64,000 nt of DNA from JAENWH01 sp038248745 (GTDB lineage Bacteria; Bacillota; Clostridia; Peptostreptococcales; Anaerovoracaceae). Below, piece after piece: positions 1-7,793 of the stretch (positions are counted from its first letter, which is position 1; every line of letters begins with the position of its first letter). The DNA is taken from assembly GCA_038248745.1 (NCBI GenBank), contig JBBRXC010000001.1, positions 1 to 64,000 of the forward strand. Reading direction: 5' to 3'. The notes under the pieces are model-generated. The model was not told where the DNA came from, searched no databases, and was given only the letters and a program-made list of their open reading frames with translations. Made by a program: the position numbers and the translations under genes.

Positions 1-618
1 AACGTTAAAAGGCTTACCTAGCGGCAATATAGTTTTCCCATATTGGGTGTTTAGAACTATTGCTGCTGATCCATAAAATGAAATCATAGATATTATTAAT
101 TCCGAATATGCCGCAAGCATATGCATCGGTTGCTCTGCGAACCCAAGTACACTTGCAGACAATCCTAAGAAAAGCAAATCAATGAAAATAAAATCAATGA
201 AAAGAAGTTTATTAACGCCCATGGCCGCTACTGTCATGTAAAGCGAGAAAATAAAGTATCCAAGAAAAGCAAACCCAAGTTGCTTAATATCCGCATTTGC
301 TGCCATTTTTTCTCCAAATACGCCATTTTGTATCAGCCATGTCATTGCTATTGAGTACCAAAAAAATGCGAATGCACCAAATGCAGTAGCGCCAAAAGTA
401 TTGTTTATCTTGGCATCAATAATGGATGCATAAATTTGAGCTGTTGCGCCCAAAAAAATAACCCACGGGATGATTAAGGAAGTACCTTCTGTAATTCCAA
501 GTTTTTGCGTGCATGCAACTAAAGTTACCATAGCAAGCCCAAATAATCCGATAGCTGAAGGGTTTGCCATTACTGGCTTTACGCTGGTAACAGCTTCGTT
601 TGATAAGTGTTCTGACAT
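1..618 (-). CDS. satP: GPR1/FUN34/YaaH-family acetate transporter (partial, 3' end outside window)
   Basis: Hand translation of the minus strand from the ATG at 618 gives an open frame of 206 residues that runs off the left edge. Near the N-terminus it has NPSAIGLFGLA, matching the NPxxxGL signature of the acetate/succinate uptake family. At least five or six hydrophobic segments follow, as expected for this six-helix inner-membrane family. Members import acetate or other short monocarboxylates, probably with protons. A ribosome binding site (AAGGAGA) sits just upstream of the start. It is transcribed from a promoter at 667-695 with unusual flanking repeats. Family assignment is firm; the exact substrate is inferred. 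Confidence 0.9.
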   Translation of the reverse strand, partial: MSEHLSNEAVTSVKPVMANPSAIGLFGLAMVTLVACTQKLGITEGTSLIIPWVIFLGATAQIYASIIDAKINNTFGATAFGAFAFFWYSIAMTWLIQNGVFGEKMAANADIKQLGFAFLGYFIFSLYMTVAAMGVNKLLFIDFIFIDLLFLGLSASVLGFAEQPMHMLAAYSELIISMISFYGSAAIVLNTQYGKTILPLGKPFNV

Positions 619-666
619 TAAAATCTCCTTTCAGAAATAACAAAATTAATAAAACCGCACTTTGGA

Positions 667-695
667 ATTATATATTAGGTTGTGTCAAAAGGCAA
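667..695 (-). promoter_or_regulatory. Promoter of the acetate transporter gene
   Basis: On the minus strand TTGCCT (690-695) and TATAAT (667-672) are separated by exactly 17 bases, a good sigma-A type promoter about 50 bases before the start codon. The -35 element lies inside one copy of a repeated CAAAAGGNAACAC motif (plus-strand reading), which suggests control by a DNA-binding regulator. Confidence 0.65.
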
Positions 696-758
696 CACAA
701 TTCAGTCTCTAAAATCGTGTTTATTTATCGATACAAAAGGAAACACGATCTTTAGAGA
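686..758. promoter_or_regulatory. Operator-like array: duplicated motif plus inverted repeat upstream of satP
   Basis: Reading the plus strand, CAAAAGGCAACAC (686-698) and CAAAAGGAAACAC (734-746) are direct repeats 48 bases apart. Overlapping the second is an inverted repeat, TCTCTAAAATCGTGTTT (706-722) against AAACACGATCTTTAGAGA (741-758), with one extra base. The first motif covers the -35 of the satP promoter. The arrangement resembles binding sites for a regulator; which one is unknown. Confidence 0.4.
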
Positions 759-858
759 TAAAATATTCCACTCCCACTTTTACACTTCCTATATCAAAAC
801 TATATCCATATATTCGAATAGCACCTTTAAATTCGCATGCTCATTCTTTTAAAACCTC

Positions 859-892
859 AAAACACCTGTGGATAACTATCCACAGGTGTTTT
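859..892 (-). terminator. Perfect 16-bp palindrome, likely terminator; contains a DnaA-box match
   Basis: The arms AAAACACCTGTGGATA and TATCCACAGGTGTTTT are perfectly complementary with a 2-base loop, and the A/T ends supply a T tract in either direction. It follows the minus-strand GH26 gene and its repeats, so it probably ends that transcript. The centre contains TGTGGATAA, the complement of the DnaA box TTATCCACA. Similar palindromes lie beside the other two repeat loci. Confidence 0.55.
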
Positions 893-944
893 ATCTTGCA
901 ATTTCAATATGAAGAGCCTTTTCAACCCTTTACAATCAGGCTTG

Positions 945-1007
945 AAGCCCATTATGGGCTGCCTATATTAGGCTTCAAGCCCAATGTCGGATGCTTATAA
1001 TGGGCTT
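945..1007. repeat. 31-bp intergenic repeat, inverted dimer (locus 1)
   Basis: The right unit (977-1007) is an exact copy of a 31-bp element with ends AAGCCCA and TGGGCTT and core ATGTCGGATGCTTATAA. The left unit (945-975) is a degraded inverted copy, and a single C separates them. The same dimer, without decay, is at 62166-62228, and single units flank 33096-33354. The GH26 stop codon lies 3 bases away. Confidence 0.85.
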
Positions 1008-1010
1008 TGT

Positions 1011-2600
1011 TTAGGCGTACGAATCCAGTTTCCATGATTTTTTAAGGTATTTCTTAAATACCTCCAATACGCTGACAGGATCATCTATATAATAGGAGCG
1101 CGCAATATTGCCGTTGGCATCCCGGTCTGCTCCATCCCACCATATAGCCACCTTAATATTCGAATAATACTTGATATTTTCAAACATGCTGGAAACCCAT
1201 TGGGTTTTATCGCCTCCAAGGTTTGCTGAACCAAATTCAGAAATCATTAATGGCTGGCCAAAATTTCTGTAATATTCATTATACAAATTGGCGTAAAGTT
1301 CTTGAAATTCTTGCCATTTTTCCCCTGTTGAAGCGTAATATGTTCCGGTATTGTAGGCCGTTAATCCAACAACATCTACATATTCATCTCCTGGGTAATA
1401 CATTAAAGTGTCATTCCATTTAAAATTAGGAAAGGACTCTGCGTTAGGATTCCAAACCCATATTGTATTTTCAACACCTGCCTCCTCAAATATACTGTAA
1501 ACGTATCGGTAAAACTCTTTAAATACCATAGGGTCTCTTGACGTATTATAACCCGCATACGGGCACCAGTCCCCGTTCATTTCATTACCAAGCCGGAAGA
1601 TTACAGGGTGCCCAAAATCTTTAATGGTCAATGCATAGTCTCTCAGAAATTCATCGTACTTCCCTGAAAGTACATCATAGACCATATTTCCTGTTCCTTT
1701 TGCCTTCCAATTTGTCTGAAGGGTAAGCTCCATGGTTTTACCATTATCATAAGCGGTATCAAGTCTGAGTTTCAAATTTGGATGCTTATAAGTGTTCTCA
1801 AACTCGCTGTAGTTTAGAATAATCGGGAAATTGTAATTGGTGTAATTTTCTAATTGATTTAGCTGCTCATAATTAAACATCGCCGTGTTTGGTTCAAAAA
1901 TACCCCAGGTTAAAGGCGCGGATTCAGAAAAGTATTTGATGAAAAAATCACTCGTCTCCTGATTCCAGTTTTTTGTTTCCAGGTTTACAGGGGCTGATTT
2001 ATAGGTAAAAGGGGCTTTTGTTGGCTGAAATGTATAGAATTTATCTAACAGATATTCATATCCGCCAAGATTTCCGATTGGCTTATTTGCCTTCACAAAT
2101 ATTGTATAGACAAAACCATTCTCTGATATGTCAAGAACCAGATAGTAATTTTTATCATTATTCACCCTTGAAAGTTTAGCTCTATTCCATGATAATATAT
2201 GGACTTGTCTACCTGCTATGGTCTGGTTTCCATTGTACTCTACTTTGTGATCCGCAGTATTTTCGATAAATTTATTAGAATAATTAATATATCCAGCTTT
2301 GCTAGTCCCAGTAAGCGGCTGTTTGAAAATTTCTATTCTCTTCTCATTATTTTCTAAAACAGTGTAAACGCTGGAATAAGACATGTCAACACTCATTCCT
2401 TTATCAACCTGCAAACTATATCCATCTACATTATTACTAAAAATATTCATAGTATCTGCTGCATATAAATTATATAATCCTTCCGGCTGTTCCAGTTTAA
2501 CCTCTTCATTGCTCAAAGCATATGCTGAAGTTGTCATGGGGGATATTAAGAGAGCAATGATAATAACAGCTATAATTTTTCTCAATTCGTTTTCTCCCAT
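1011..2600 (-). CDS. Secreted GH26-like glycoside hydrolase (beta-mannanase superfamily)
   Basis: A 529-residue protein with an N-terminal signal peptide ending near SAYA. An unassigned region of about 180 residues follows, then a (beta/alpha)8-type catalytic domain. GNEMNGDW (Glu about 340, general acid/base position) and ISEFG (Glu about 455, nucleophile position) fit glycoside hydrolase family 26, although the residue before the first Glu is Asn where His is usual. The substrate is probably a mannan or another beta-linked polysaccharide. The ATG at 2600 lies 2 bases after the cobA stop. However, GGGAG followed by a TTG at 2585 gives a more typical signal peptide beginning (L/M)RKIIAV, so the real start may be TTG at 2585. 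The family is moderately sure, the substrate is not. Confidence 0.75.
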   Translation of the reverse strand: MGENELRKIIAVIIIALLISPMTTSAYALSNEEVKLEQPEGLYNLYAADTMNIFSNNVDGYSLQVDKGMSVDMSYSSVYTVLENNEKRIEIFKQPLTGTSKAGYINYSNKFIENTADHKVEYNGNQTIAGRQVHILSWNRAKLSRVNNDKNYYLVLDISENGFVYTIFVKANKPIGNLGGYEYLLDKFYTFQPTKAPFTYKSAPVNLETKNWNQETSDFFIKYFSESAPLTWGIFEPNTAMFNYEQLNQLENYTNYNFPIILNYSEFENTYKHPNLKLRLDTAYDNGKTMELTLQTNWKAKGTGNMVYDVLSGKYDEFLRDYALTIKDFGHPVIFRLGNEMNGDWCPYAGYNTSRDPMVFKEFYRYVYSIFEEAGVENTIWVWNPNAESFPNFKWNDTLMYYPGDEYVDVVGLTAYNTGTYYASTGEKWQEFQELYANLYNEYYRNFGQPLMISEFGSANLGGDKTQWVSSMFENIKYYSNIKVAIWWDGADRDANGNIARSYYIDDPVSVLEVFKKYLKKSWKLDSYA

Positions 2601-2602
2601 CT

Positions 2603-3121
2603 TTAATTTTCTATACCGACTCTGGCGTTCACGCCATCAGTATAATAATGTTTGATTTCTTTCATTTCAGTCACCAAGTCCGCCCTGTCAATGATTTCTT
2701 TTGGGGCGTTTCTTCCGGTTAGAATAAGCTCGGTTGTTTCCCTTTTTAAATTGATTACATCAATAACTTCTTCAACCTTTAGGAGCTTAAAAAATAAAGC
2801 CGTATTTATTTCATCAAATACAATAACGTCATATTCTCCCGATGCTACAACTTCCTTCATTCTTAAAAGACCCTTTTCTGCATCAGCTATATCTTTTGCT
2901 GTAGGCTCGCCGTGTAAAAACTCAACACCGCCAAATTGTTCCATTTTAAGGCCGGGCAAAAAATCTACCGCTTTTAATTCGCTGTAATCCTGGCCCTTCA
3001 TAAACTGTCCCATAAATGCCTTATTCCCTGCACATATCGTTCGTAATACCAGGCCTAACGCCGCCGTCGTCTTTCCCTTCCCGTTTCCCGTGTACACTTG
3101 TACATATCCTTTTTCCAACAT
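2603..3121 (-). CDS. cobA: Corrinoid (cob(I)alamin) adenosyltransferase, CobA/BtuR type
   Basis: A 172-residue protein, the normal length for the family. It has the P-loop GNGKGKTTAA near residue 13, the conserved VFDEIN (about residue 101) and LTGRNAP (about residue 134). It transfers the adenosyl group of ATP to cob(I)alamin to make coenzyme B12 or its precursors in the cytoplasm. No other cobalamin genes are present, so it may serve salvage. It lies directly upstream of the GH26 gene with no functional link visible. Confidence 0.93.
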   Translation of the reverse strand: MLEKGYVQVYTGNGKGKTTAALGLVLRTICAGNKAFMGQFMKGQDYSELKAVDFLPGLKMEQFGGVEFLHGEPTAKDIADAEKGLLRMKEVVASGEYDVIVFDEINTALFFKLLKVEEVIDVINLKRETTELILTGRNAPKEIIDRADLVTEMKEIKHYYTDGVNARVGIEN

Positions 3122-3167
3122 TAAACAATCCTCCTATCAATCTCTCGCCATTTACAAATACCCAATA

Positions 3168-4685
3168 CTACTTCGCATATTTTTTTGCAATTGCTTCGGC
3201 TATTTTGATACCATCTACTGCTGCAGAAGTGATCCCGCCTGAATAACCGGCTCCTTCTCCACAGGGATAAATTCCTTTTATTGTCCCTTGGAAATCCTCA
3301 TTTCTTTCAATTCTTACTGGAGAAGAACTCCTTGTTTCCACCGCACTTAATACGGCATCTGGGGTATCAAAACCTCTAAGCTTTCTTCCCATAAATGGAA
3401 CAGCCTCTAAGATGGACGCTATTGCAAAATCTGGAAGTGATGCTCTCACACCAACGCCGCCCCCCTTATTTTTAATAAACTCTCCAAGAGAACATTTCGG
3501 TGCCTTGTATCTTTCACCAGCCACCTTGAATGCTAATTTTTCATATTTCTCCTGAAAATAAATTCCTGCAAGTGGATCTTCAGATTCAAAGTCTTCAGTT
3601 CTCACGTCCACCAAAAGACCACTGTTTGCATTTTTAGCGTCTCTGGCATTGTTGCTCATGCCATTTATTACTACAGTGCCTTCACTGGAAGATGTTACAA
3701 TAACTTCTCCACCAGGACACATACAGAAGGTGTAAACGCCTCTTCCATTTTTACATTGATGCGACAGTTTATATTCTGCTGCCCCAAGTCCTTCAACGTC
3801 TCCATACTGGGATTTGTTGATCAATGTCTGCAGGTGTTCGATTCTTACCCCGATGGAAAATGGTTTCTGAGACATTTTCAATCCCAGCTGATTTAAATAT
3901 TTAAAGGTATCCCTAGCACTGTGACCAATGGCCAAAATCAGGGTTTCTGTTTCTATCACTTCATTGTTATTGACTTCTACTGCATATACTTCTCCGTTTG
4001 CCACTTTTACTCCGGTTACTTTTGACTCAAATCTTATTTCTCCACCCAGGCTTATGATTTTTTTCCTAAGATTTACCACAACACCCCTAAGCAGATCTGT
4101 TCCAATATGCGGTTTTTGTTTGTATAGAATTTCTTCTCCACTGCCTGCTTTTGCAAATTCGTTCAGCACTTTTCCGATTCTCTTATCTTTGATCTGCGTT
4201 GTAAGCTTGCCGTCTGAAAATGTTCCTGCTCCTCCTTCACCAAATTGAGGATTTGATTCTGAATCTAAAATTCCATCGTTCCATAAATTTTCCACATCTG
4301 TTATTCTTTGATCCATGGCTTTTCCACGCTCTAGCACAAGGGGTTTATATCCCATCTCAGCAAGAATTAAAGCAGAAAAAATTCCAGCAGGTCCAAACCC
4401 AACAATAACAAGTCTGTTCTTCATCTCCTCTGTTCCCTTTTCAACATATTCATATTCCATGGATTTTGGTTGATCCAGTTTCAATTCAATTTCTGGATTG
4501 TCAATTGAAAAGTCAACACTGTAAACAAATTTAATATCACCCTTGTCTCTGGCATCGATAGATTCCTTCACAATTCTATATTCTGTAATCTGAAGCTCCG
4601 GTTTTCCTAATTTGCTGATAATCCTGGCAGGAATATTACTTTTATCCTCATCAATATTTAATTTTATTTCGTGAATTCTATACAT
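3168..4685 (-). CDS. NAD(P)/FAD-dependent dehydrogenase (COG2509-like)
   Basis: A 505-residue flavoprotein. About 90 residues precede the Rossmann motif VGFGPAG (95-101), which binds FAD. ERGKAMDQR is the ribose-binding end of the second strand, and GEGAGYSGGI near the C-terminus is the second FAD contact. This long form with the extra N-terminal domain is common in Clostridia, where it is annotated as an FAD-dependent dehydrogenase of unknown substrate. The next upstream gene ends 1 base from its start, and both are flavoproteins, so they are probably co-transcribed. Confidence 0.85.
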   Translation of the reverse strand: MYRIHEIKLNIDEDKSNIPARIISKLGKPELQITEYRIVKESIDARDKGDIKFVYSVDFSIDNPEIELKLDQPKSMEYEYVEKGTEEMKNRLVIVGFGPAGIFSALILAEMGYKPLVLERGKAMDQRITDVENLWNDGILDSESNPQFGEGGAGTFSDGKLTTQIKDKRIGKVLNEFAKAGSGEEILYKQKPHIGTDLLRGVVVNLRKKIISLGGEIRFESKVTGVKVANGEVYAVEVNNNEVIETETLILAIGHSARDTFKYLNQLGLKMSQKPFSIGVRIEHLQTLINKSQYGDVEGLGAAEYKLSHQCKNGRGVYTFCMCPGGEVIVTSSSEGTVVINGMSNNARDAKNANSGLLVDVRTEDFESEDPLAGIYFQEKYEKLAFKVAGERYKAPKCSLGEFIKNKGGGVGVRASLPDFAIASILEAVPFMGRKLRGFDTPDAVLSAVETRSSSPVRIERNEDFQGTIKGIYPCGEGAGYSGGITSAAVDGIKIAEAIAKKYAK

Positions 4686-4686
4686 T

Positions 4687-5874
4687 TTATATTCCCTTTA
4701 CAATATTGTGGCCAGCTTTGATCCCATTCAACCATGCATTTTGAAGATTATATCCTCCACAAGGTCCGTCGTAATCAATGATCTCGCCACCAAAGAACAA
4801 CCCTTTCACAAGTTTTGATTCCATAGTATCTATATTTATTTCTTCTAAATCAACGCCGCCGCTTGTGCATTGCGCCTCTTTCCAGCCTTTTGCACCTGTC
4901 ACTGTGAATGCCAGGGCTTTTACAGATTCACTGAGTTTTTTCATCTCGAGTGCAGTAATCTCTGAAACATTTCTTTCTTTTCTGCCTAACACTCTTTCAT
5001 AAACAAACTTGGCAAGTTTTTTATTCAATATTGAATGCAGCATCACGGGTGCTTCCTCGTCTGGCATTATTTTTTGTTTTTGCAACAAATAATCTGTAAG
5101 CATCTGCACAGACGTTTCCGGGACAAAATCCAGCGTAATGGTATATTCCCTAAAGCCGATATCCAATTTGATTCCCTCTTCGATTTTTATCAAACGGCTC
5201 AAATTAAAGATACATATTCCTGAAAGTCCCTGATCGGTAAACTGTATCTCGCCTTTTTCAATCGCCTGAAGATTTCCCTTTTTTAGAAGTGCTGCTGTTC
5301 CTTTTGACCTGACGCCCTTTATAGTATTGAATTCGCCTTCACAAATAACCGGCATCAACGTTGGTGCAAGTTTTGTTACATGATGTCCAAGATTCTTTGC
5401 AAACCGATACCCGTCGCCTGTTGACCCAAACTGAGGTGCCGCTTTCCCTCCCGTTGTAATGGCAATTCTGTCTGCAAATATAGGGTCCCCTTTTCTTAGG
5501 TTTATTTTAAATTCATCCTCTAATTTTTCTATACTTTCAACTTCCATATTTAATTTCTTGCTGATTCCAAGCCTATCAATTTCTCTTTCAAAAGCTTCCA
5601 CTACAGCGTTTGCCTGTTCGGAATACGGATAAAGTCTTCCTTCCTCCTCTTTTCTAATCATGAGCCCTACTGATTCAAATAAAAGTAATACTGAAGCAAT
5701 CTCTTCTCCATTTATATTGGAAATATTGCATTTTCCATTGCCTGTTGCTAAAATTTTTTTACCTAAGCTGCTGTTTTTTTCTATTATTTCAACTTGTGCC
5801 TGCGGGTTTTCTCGTGCTGCTTCAATGGCCAAACTTATTCCTGCAGCGCCTCCCCCTATTATTACAACCTTCAA
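4687..5874 (-). CDS. HI0933/BaiN-family flavoprotein oxidoreductase
   Basis: A 395-residue protein. The N-terminal FAD motif is IGGGAAGISLAIEA, LATGNGKCNISN is typical of the HI0933-like family (about residue 43 onward), and TGGKAAPQFGSTGDGY lies in the middle. The C-terminal GGYNLQNAWLNGIKAG closes the FAD site. Members include BaiN, which reduces bile-acid intermediates, but most have no known substrate. It is translated just ahead of the COG2509-like flavoprotein. Confidence 0.88.
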   Translation of the reverse strand: MKVVIIGGGAAGISLAIEAARENPQAQVEIIEKNSSLGKKILATGNGKCNISNINGEEIASVLLLFESVGLMIRKEEEGRLYPYSEQANAVVEAFEREIDRLGISKKLNMEVESIEKLEDEFKINLRKGDPIFADRIAITTGGKAAPQFGSTGDGYRFAKNLGHHVTKLAPTLMPVICEGEFNTIKGVRSKGTAALLKKGNLQAIEKGEIQFTDQGLSGICIFNLSRLIKIEEGIKLDIGFREYTITLDFVPETSVQMLTDYLLQKQKIMPDEEAPVMLHSILNKKLAKFVYERVLGRKERNVSEITALEMKKLSESVKALAFTVTGAKGWKEAQCTSGGVDLEEINIDTMESKLVKGLFFGGEIIDYDGPCGGYNLQNAWLNGIKAGHNIVKGI

Positions 5875-5943
5875 AATTTCTACCTCGCATCACTGGTTTT
5901 CCATTAAAAACACATTAATATATTATATCATATAAATATGTTA

Positions 5944-5971
5944 TTGCCATTAAAGAGTTTTGTGGTATTAT
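5944..5971 (+). promoter_or_regulatory. Promoter for the metallophosphoesterase gene
   Basis: TTGCCA (5944-5949) and TATTAT (5966-5971) are 16 bases apart, with TG upstream of the -10 (TGGTATTAT, extended -10). The start codon is 40 bases downstream. Confidence 0.5.
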
Positions 5972-6010
5972 ATTAAAATACGCTTTTGTAAAATTTAGAT
6001 TGGTGAATAA

Positions 6011-6856
6011 ATGTTTAAAGTAATAAAATTTATATTAAAGTCATTTCTTCTGGTTGCTTTAATTCTGGCAGGTTTATTTATTTATGCCAGATTTATCGAG
6101 CCAAATATTTTAGTGGAGAAAGATGTAAAAATTTCTTCTCCTTATGTTTCAGAAAGCGCAAATAATTTAAAGATTGCCGTTTTCTCCGACACCCATTTCA
6201 GCGATGATTACGACTTAAAAGATTTTCAAAAAGTCATGGATAGCATAGAAAAAAATAAGCCTGATTTCGTTTTTTTCACAGGTGATTTGTTTGATCACCT
6301 GGATACTTATGATCGTAAGACGGATAAAATTTCTGAAGCGCTCAAATCCATAAAAGCACCGCTAGGGAAATATGCCATTTTTGGAAATCACGACTATGGT
6401 GGTGGTGCTGAAAATGAATATGAGAAAATCTTAAGTGCGGGCGGATTTAAAGTTCTCAAAAATCAGTATTTCGCCTTGGATTCTTATAAGATTTCAATTA
6501 TTGGCATTGATGACTTTATGATTGGCTATGGGGATATATCAAAAGCCACATGGGCAAGAGAGGATTACTTTAATATTCTACTGTGTCATGAACCGGATGT
6601 TATAGATTCAATTTTAGATTACAATATTGATTTGATGGTTTCAGGCCACACCCACGGAGGACAAATACACCTTCCTGGCTTCTCTGAGGAGTTTCTTCCA
6701 CCCTATGGGAAAAATTATGTAAAAGGGTTATTTGAATTCAACAATTCCAGATTGACAAAACTTTACGTCAACCCTGGACTCGGAACCACTAAAATCCCTT
6801 TAAGATTCCTTTCTAAGCCCGAAATCACTTACATAACCATCACTCCTCAAATTTAG
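6011..6856 (+). CDS. Membrane-anchored metallophosphoesterase (YaeI-like)
   Basis: A 281-residue protein with one N-terminal membrane helix (about residues 5-26) and a calcineurin-like phosphoesterase domain. All metal-binding blocks are present: SDTHFSDD (about 59), GDLFDH (about 91), GNHDYGGG (about 125), CHEPD and SGHTHGGQ (about 212). Such proteins hydrolyse phosphoesters at the membrane; YaeI and YkuE relatives have been linked to lipid or teichoic-acid-related substrates, but the substrate here is unknown. Its stop overlaps that of the convergent HdeD-like gene by 4 bases and no terminator lies between them. Confidence 0.88.
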   Translation: MFKVIKFILKSFLLVALILAGLFIYARFIEPNILVEKDVKISSPYVSESANNLKIAVFSDTHFSDDYDLKDFQKVMDSIEKNKPDFVFFTGDLFDHLDTYDRKTDKISEALKSIKAPLGKYAIFGNHDYGGGAENEYEKILSAGGFKVLKNQYFALDSYKISIIGIDDFMIGYGDISKATWAREDYFNILLCHEPDVIDSILDYNIDLMVSGHTHGGQIHLPGFSEEFLPPYGKNYVKGLFEFNNSRLTKLYVNPGLGTTKIPLRFLSKPEITYITITPQI

Positions 6857-7380
6857 AGAAAATGTTTTTTCTTATGGGGCATATTAATCCCAATGACCAG
6901 AACATTTGCTCCCTGTATAATAAAAGAGGTTCCTACCAGCAACACAATTGCCAAGCCCAAAGTGATTGGATTTATAAATGCATAAAGTCCTAGGATTGAT
7001 GCCAGAATGCCAAAAGTCAGTGTCCAGTGCCAAGCCTTTTCCTTTAATTTTCTCAATTGAAAGGCTGCAACTATTCTAAGGCACCCTGAGAACAGCAACC
7101 ACATGCCAAAGAAAATCCCCACCATTGCATCTAGCACAATCTGGTTTGAAAGTACAATACAGCCAAGGATAAACGTTAAAATAGATTCTGCTATAACCCA
7201 TCCACCTTCTGGATTTCTGTTTTTCTCAGTAAAATAATTAACCGACCCGGCTAATCCAGCGATCATCATTACGATACCAAGAATAAAAGCGAGGGACAAA
7301 AAGCTGGCGCCAGGATTTGCAAAGCACCAAACTCCTGCTATCAGCATAAAAAGTCCCGATATAATAGTTAGTATTCTCAT
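6853..7380 (-). CDS. HdeD/DUF308 family membrane protein
   Basis: A 175-residue protein with about six hydrophobic helices and short polar loops, matching the HdeD (DUF308) family in size and layout. In enteric bacteria HdeD is an acid-resistance membrane protein; its molecular role is unknown. It follows the Usp gene by 16 bases on the same strand, which supports a stress role only by association. Confidence 0.75.
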   Translation of the reverse strand: MRILTIISGLFMLIAGVWCFANPGASFLSLAFILGIVMMIAGLAGSVNYFTEKNRNPEGGWVIAESILTFILGCIVLSNQIVLDAMVGIFFGMWLLFSGCLRIVAAFQLRKLKEKAWHWTLTFGILASILGLYAFINPITLGLAIVLLVGTSFIIQGANVLVIGINMPHKKKHFL

Positions 7381-7396
7381 TTATTTTCCTCCTGAT

Positions 7397-7777
7397 TTAC
7401 TCTGCTGGTATCACGATGACATCGGCATTTTTCTTGATTCTTTCACTGAACAAAGCGATAAAATTATTTTCAGCATTGTTCTCTCCTGATTGACCAAGGA
7501 CCACCTTGGTTATTTTGTTTTTTTCTACTAATTCAACCAGTGTGTCCAATACATGATTTGAGCGGACTACGGTTAAATTTGCTCCAAACTCCAACGCTTT
7601 TTCATATAAGTACTCCAATGCTTCCCCTTCTTCCGAATTTCCCAGGAATTTGAAATTATAATGAGCTACATGAATGATGAATAATTCACCTTTGCTTTTC
7701 CCTAATAATTCATGTCCGTATTTTATTAACCTGTCACATGTTCTCTGCTGAGTAACACACACCATAACATTTTTCAT
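7397..7777 (-). CDS. Universal stress protein (Usp) domain protein
   Basis: A 126-residue single-domain protein starting at the ATG at 7777, preceded by AAAGGAGGAAAT. A longer frame would overlap dnaE and lacks such a site. The N-terminal VMVCVTQQRTCDRLIKYG resembles the Usp module of KdpD sensor kinases, and the C-terminal KVVLGQSGENN resembles the ATP-binding glycine loop of Usp proteins. It probably binds nucleotide and acts in stress adaptation. Confidence 0.75.
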   Translation of the reverse strand: MKNVMVCVTQQRTCDRLIKYGHELLGKSKGELFIIHVAHYNFKFLGNSEEGEALEYLYEKALEFGANLTVVRSNHVLDTLVELVEKNKITKVVLGQSGENNAENNFIALFSERIKKNADVIVIPAE

Positions 7778-7793
7778 ATTTCCTCCTTTTGTT

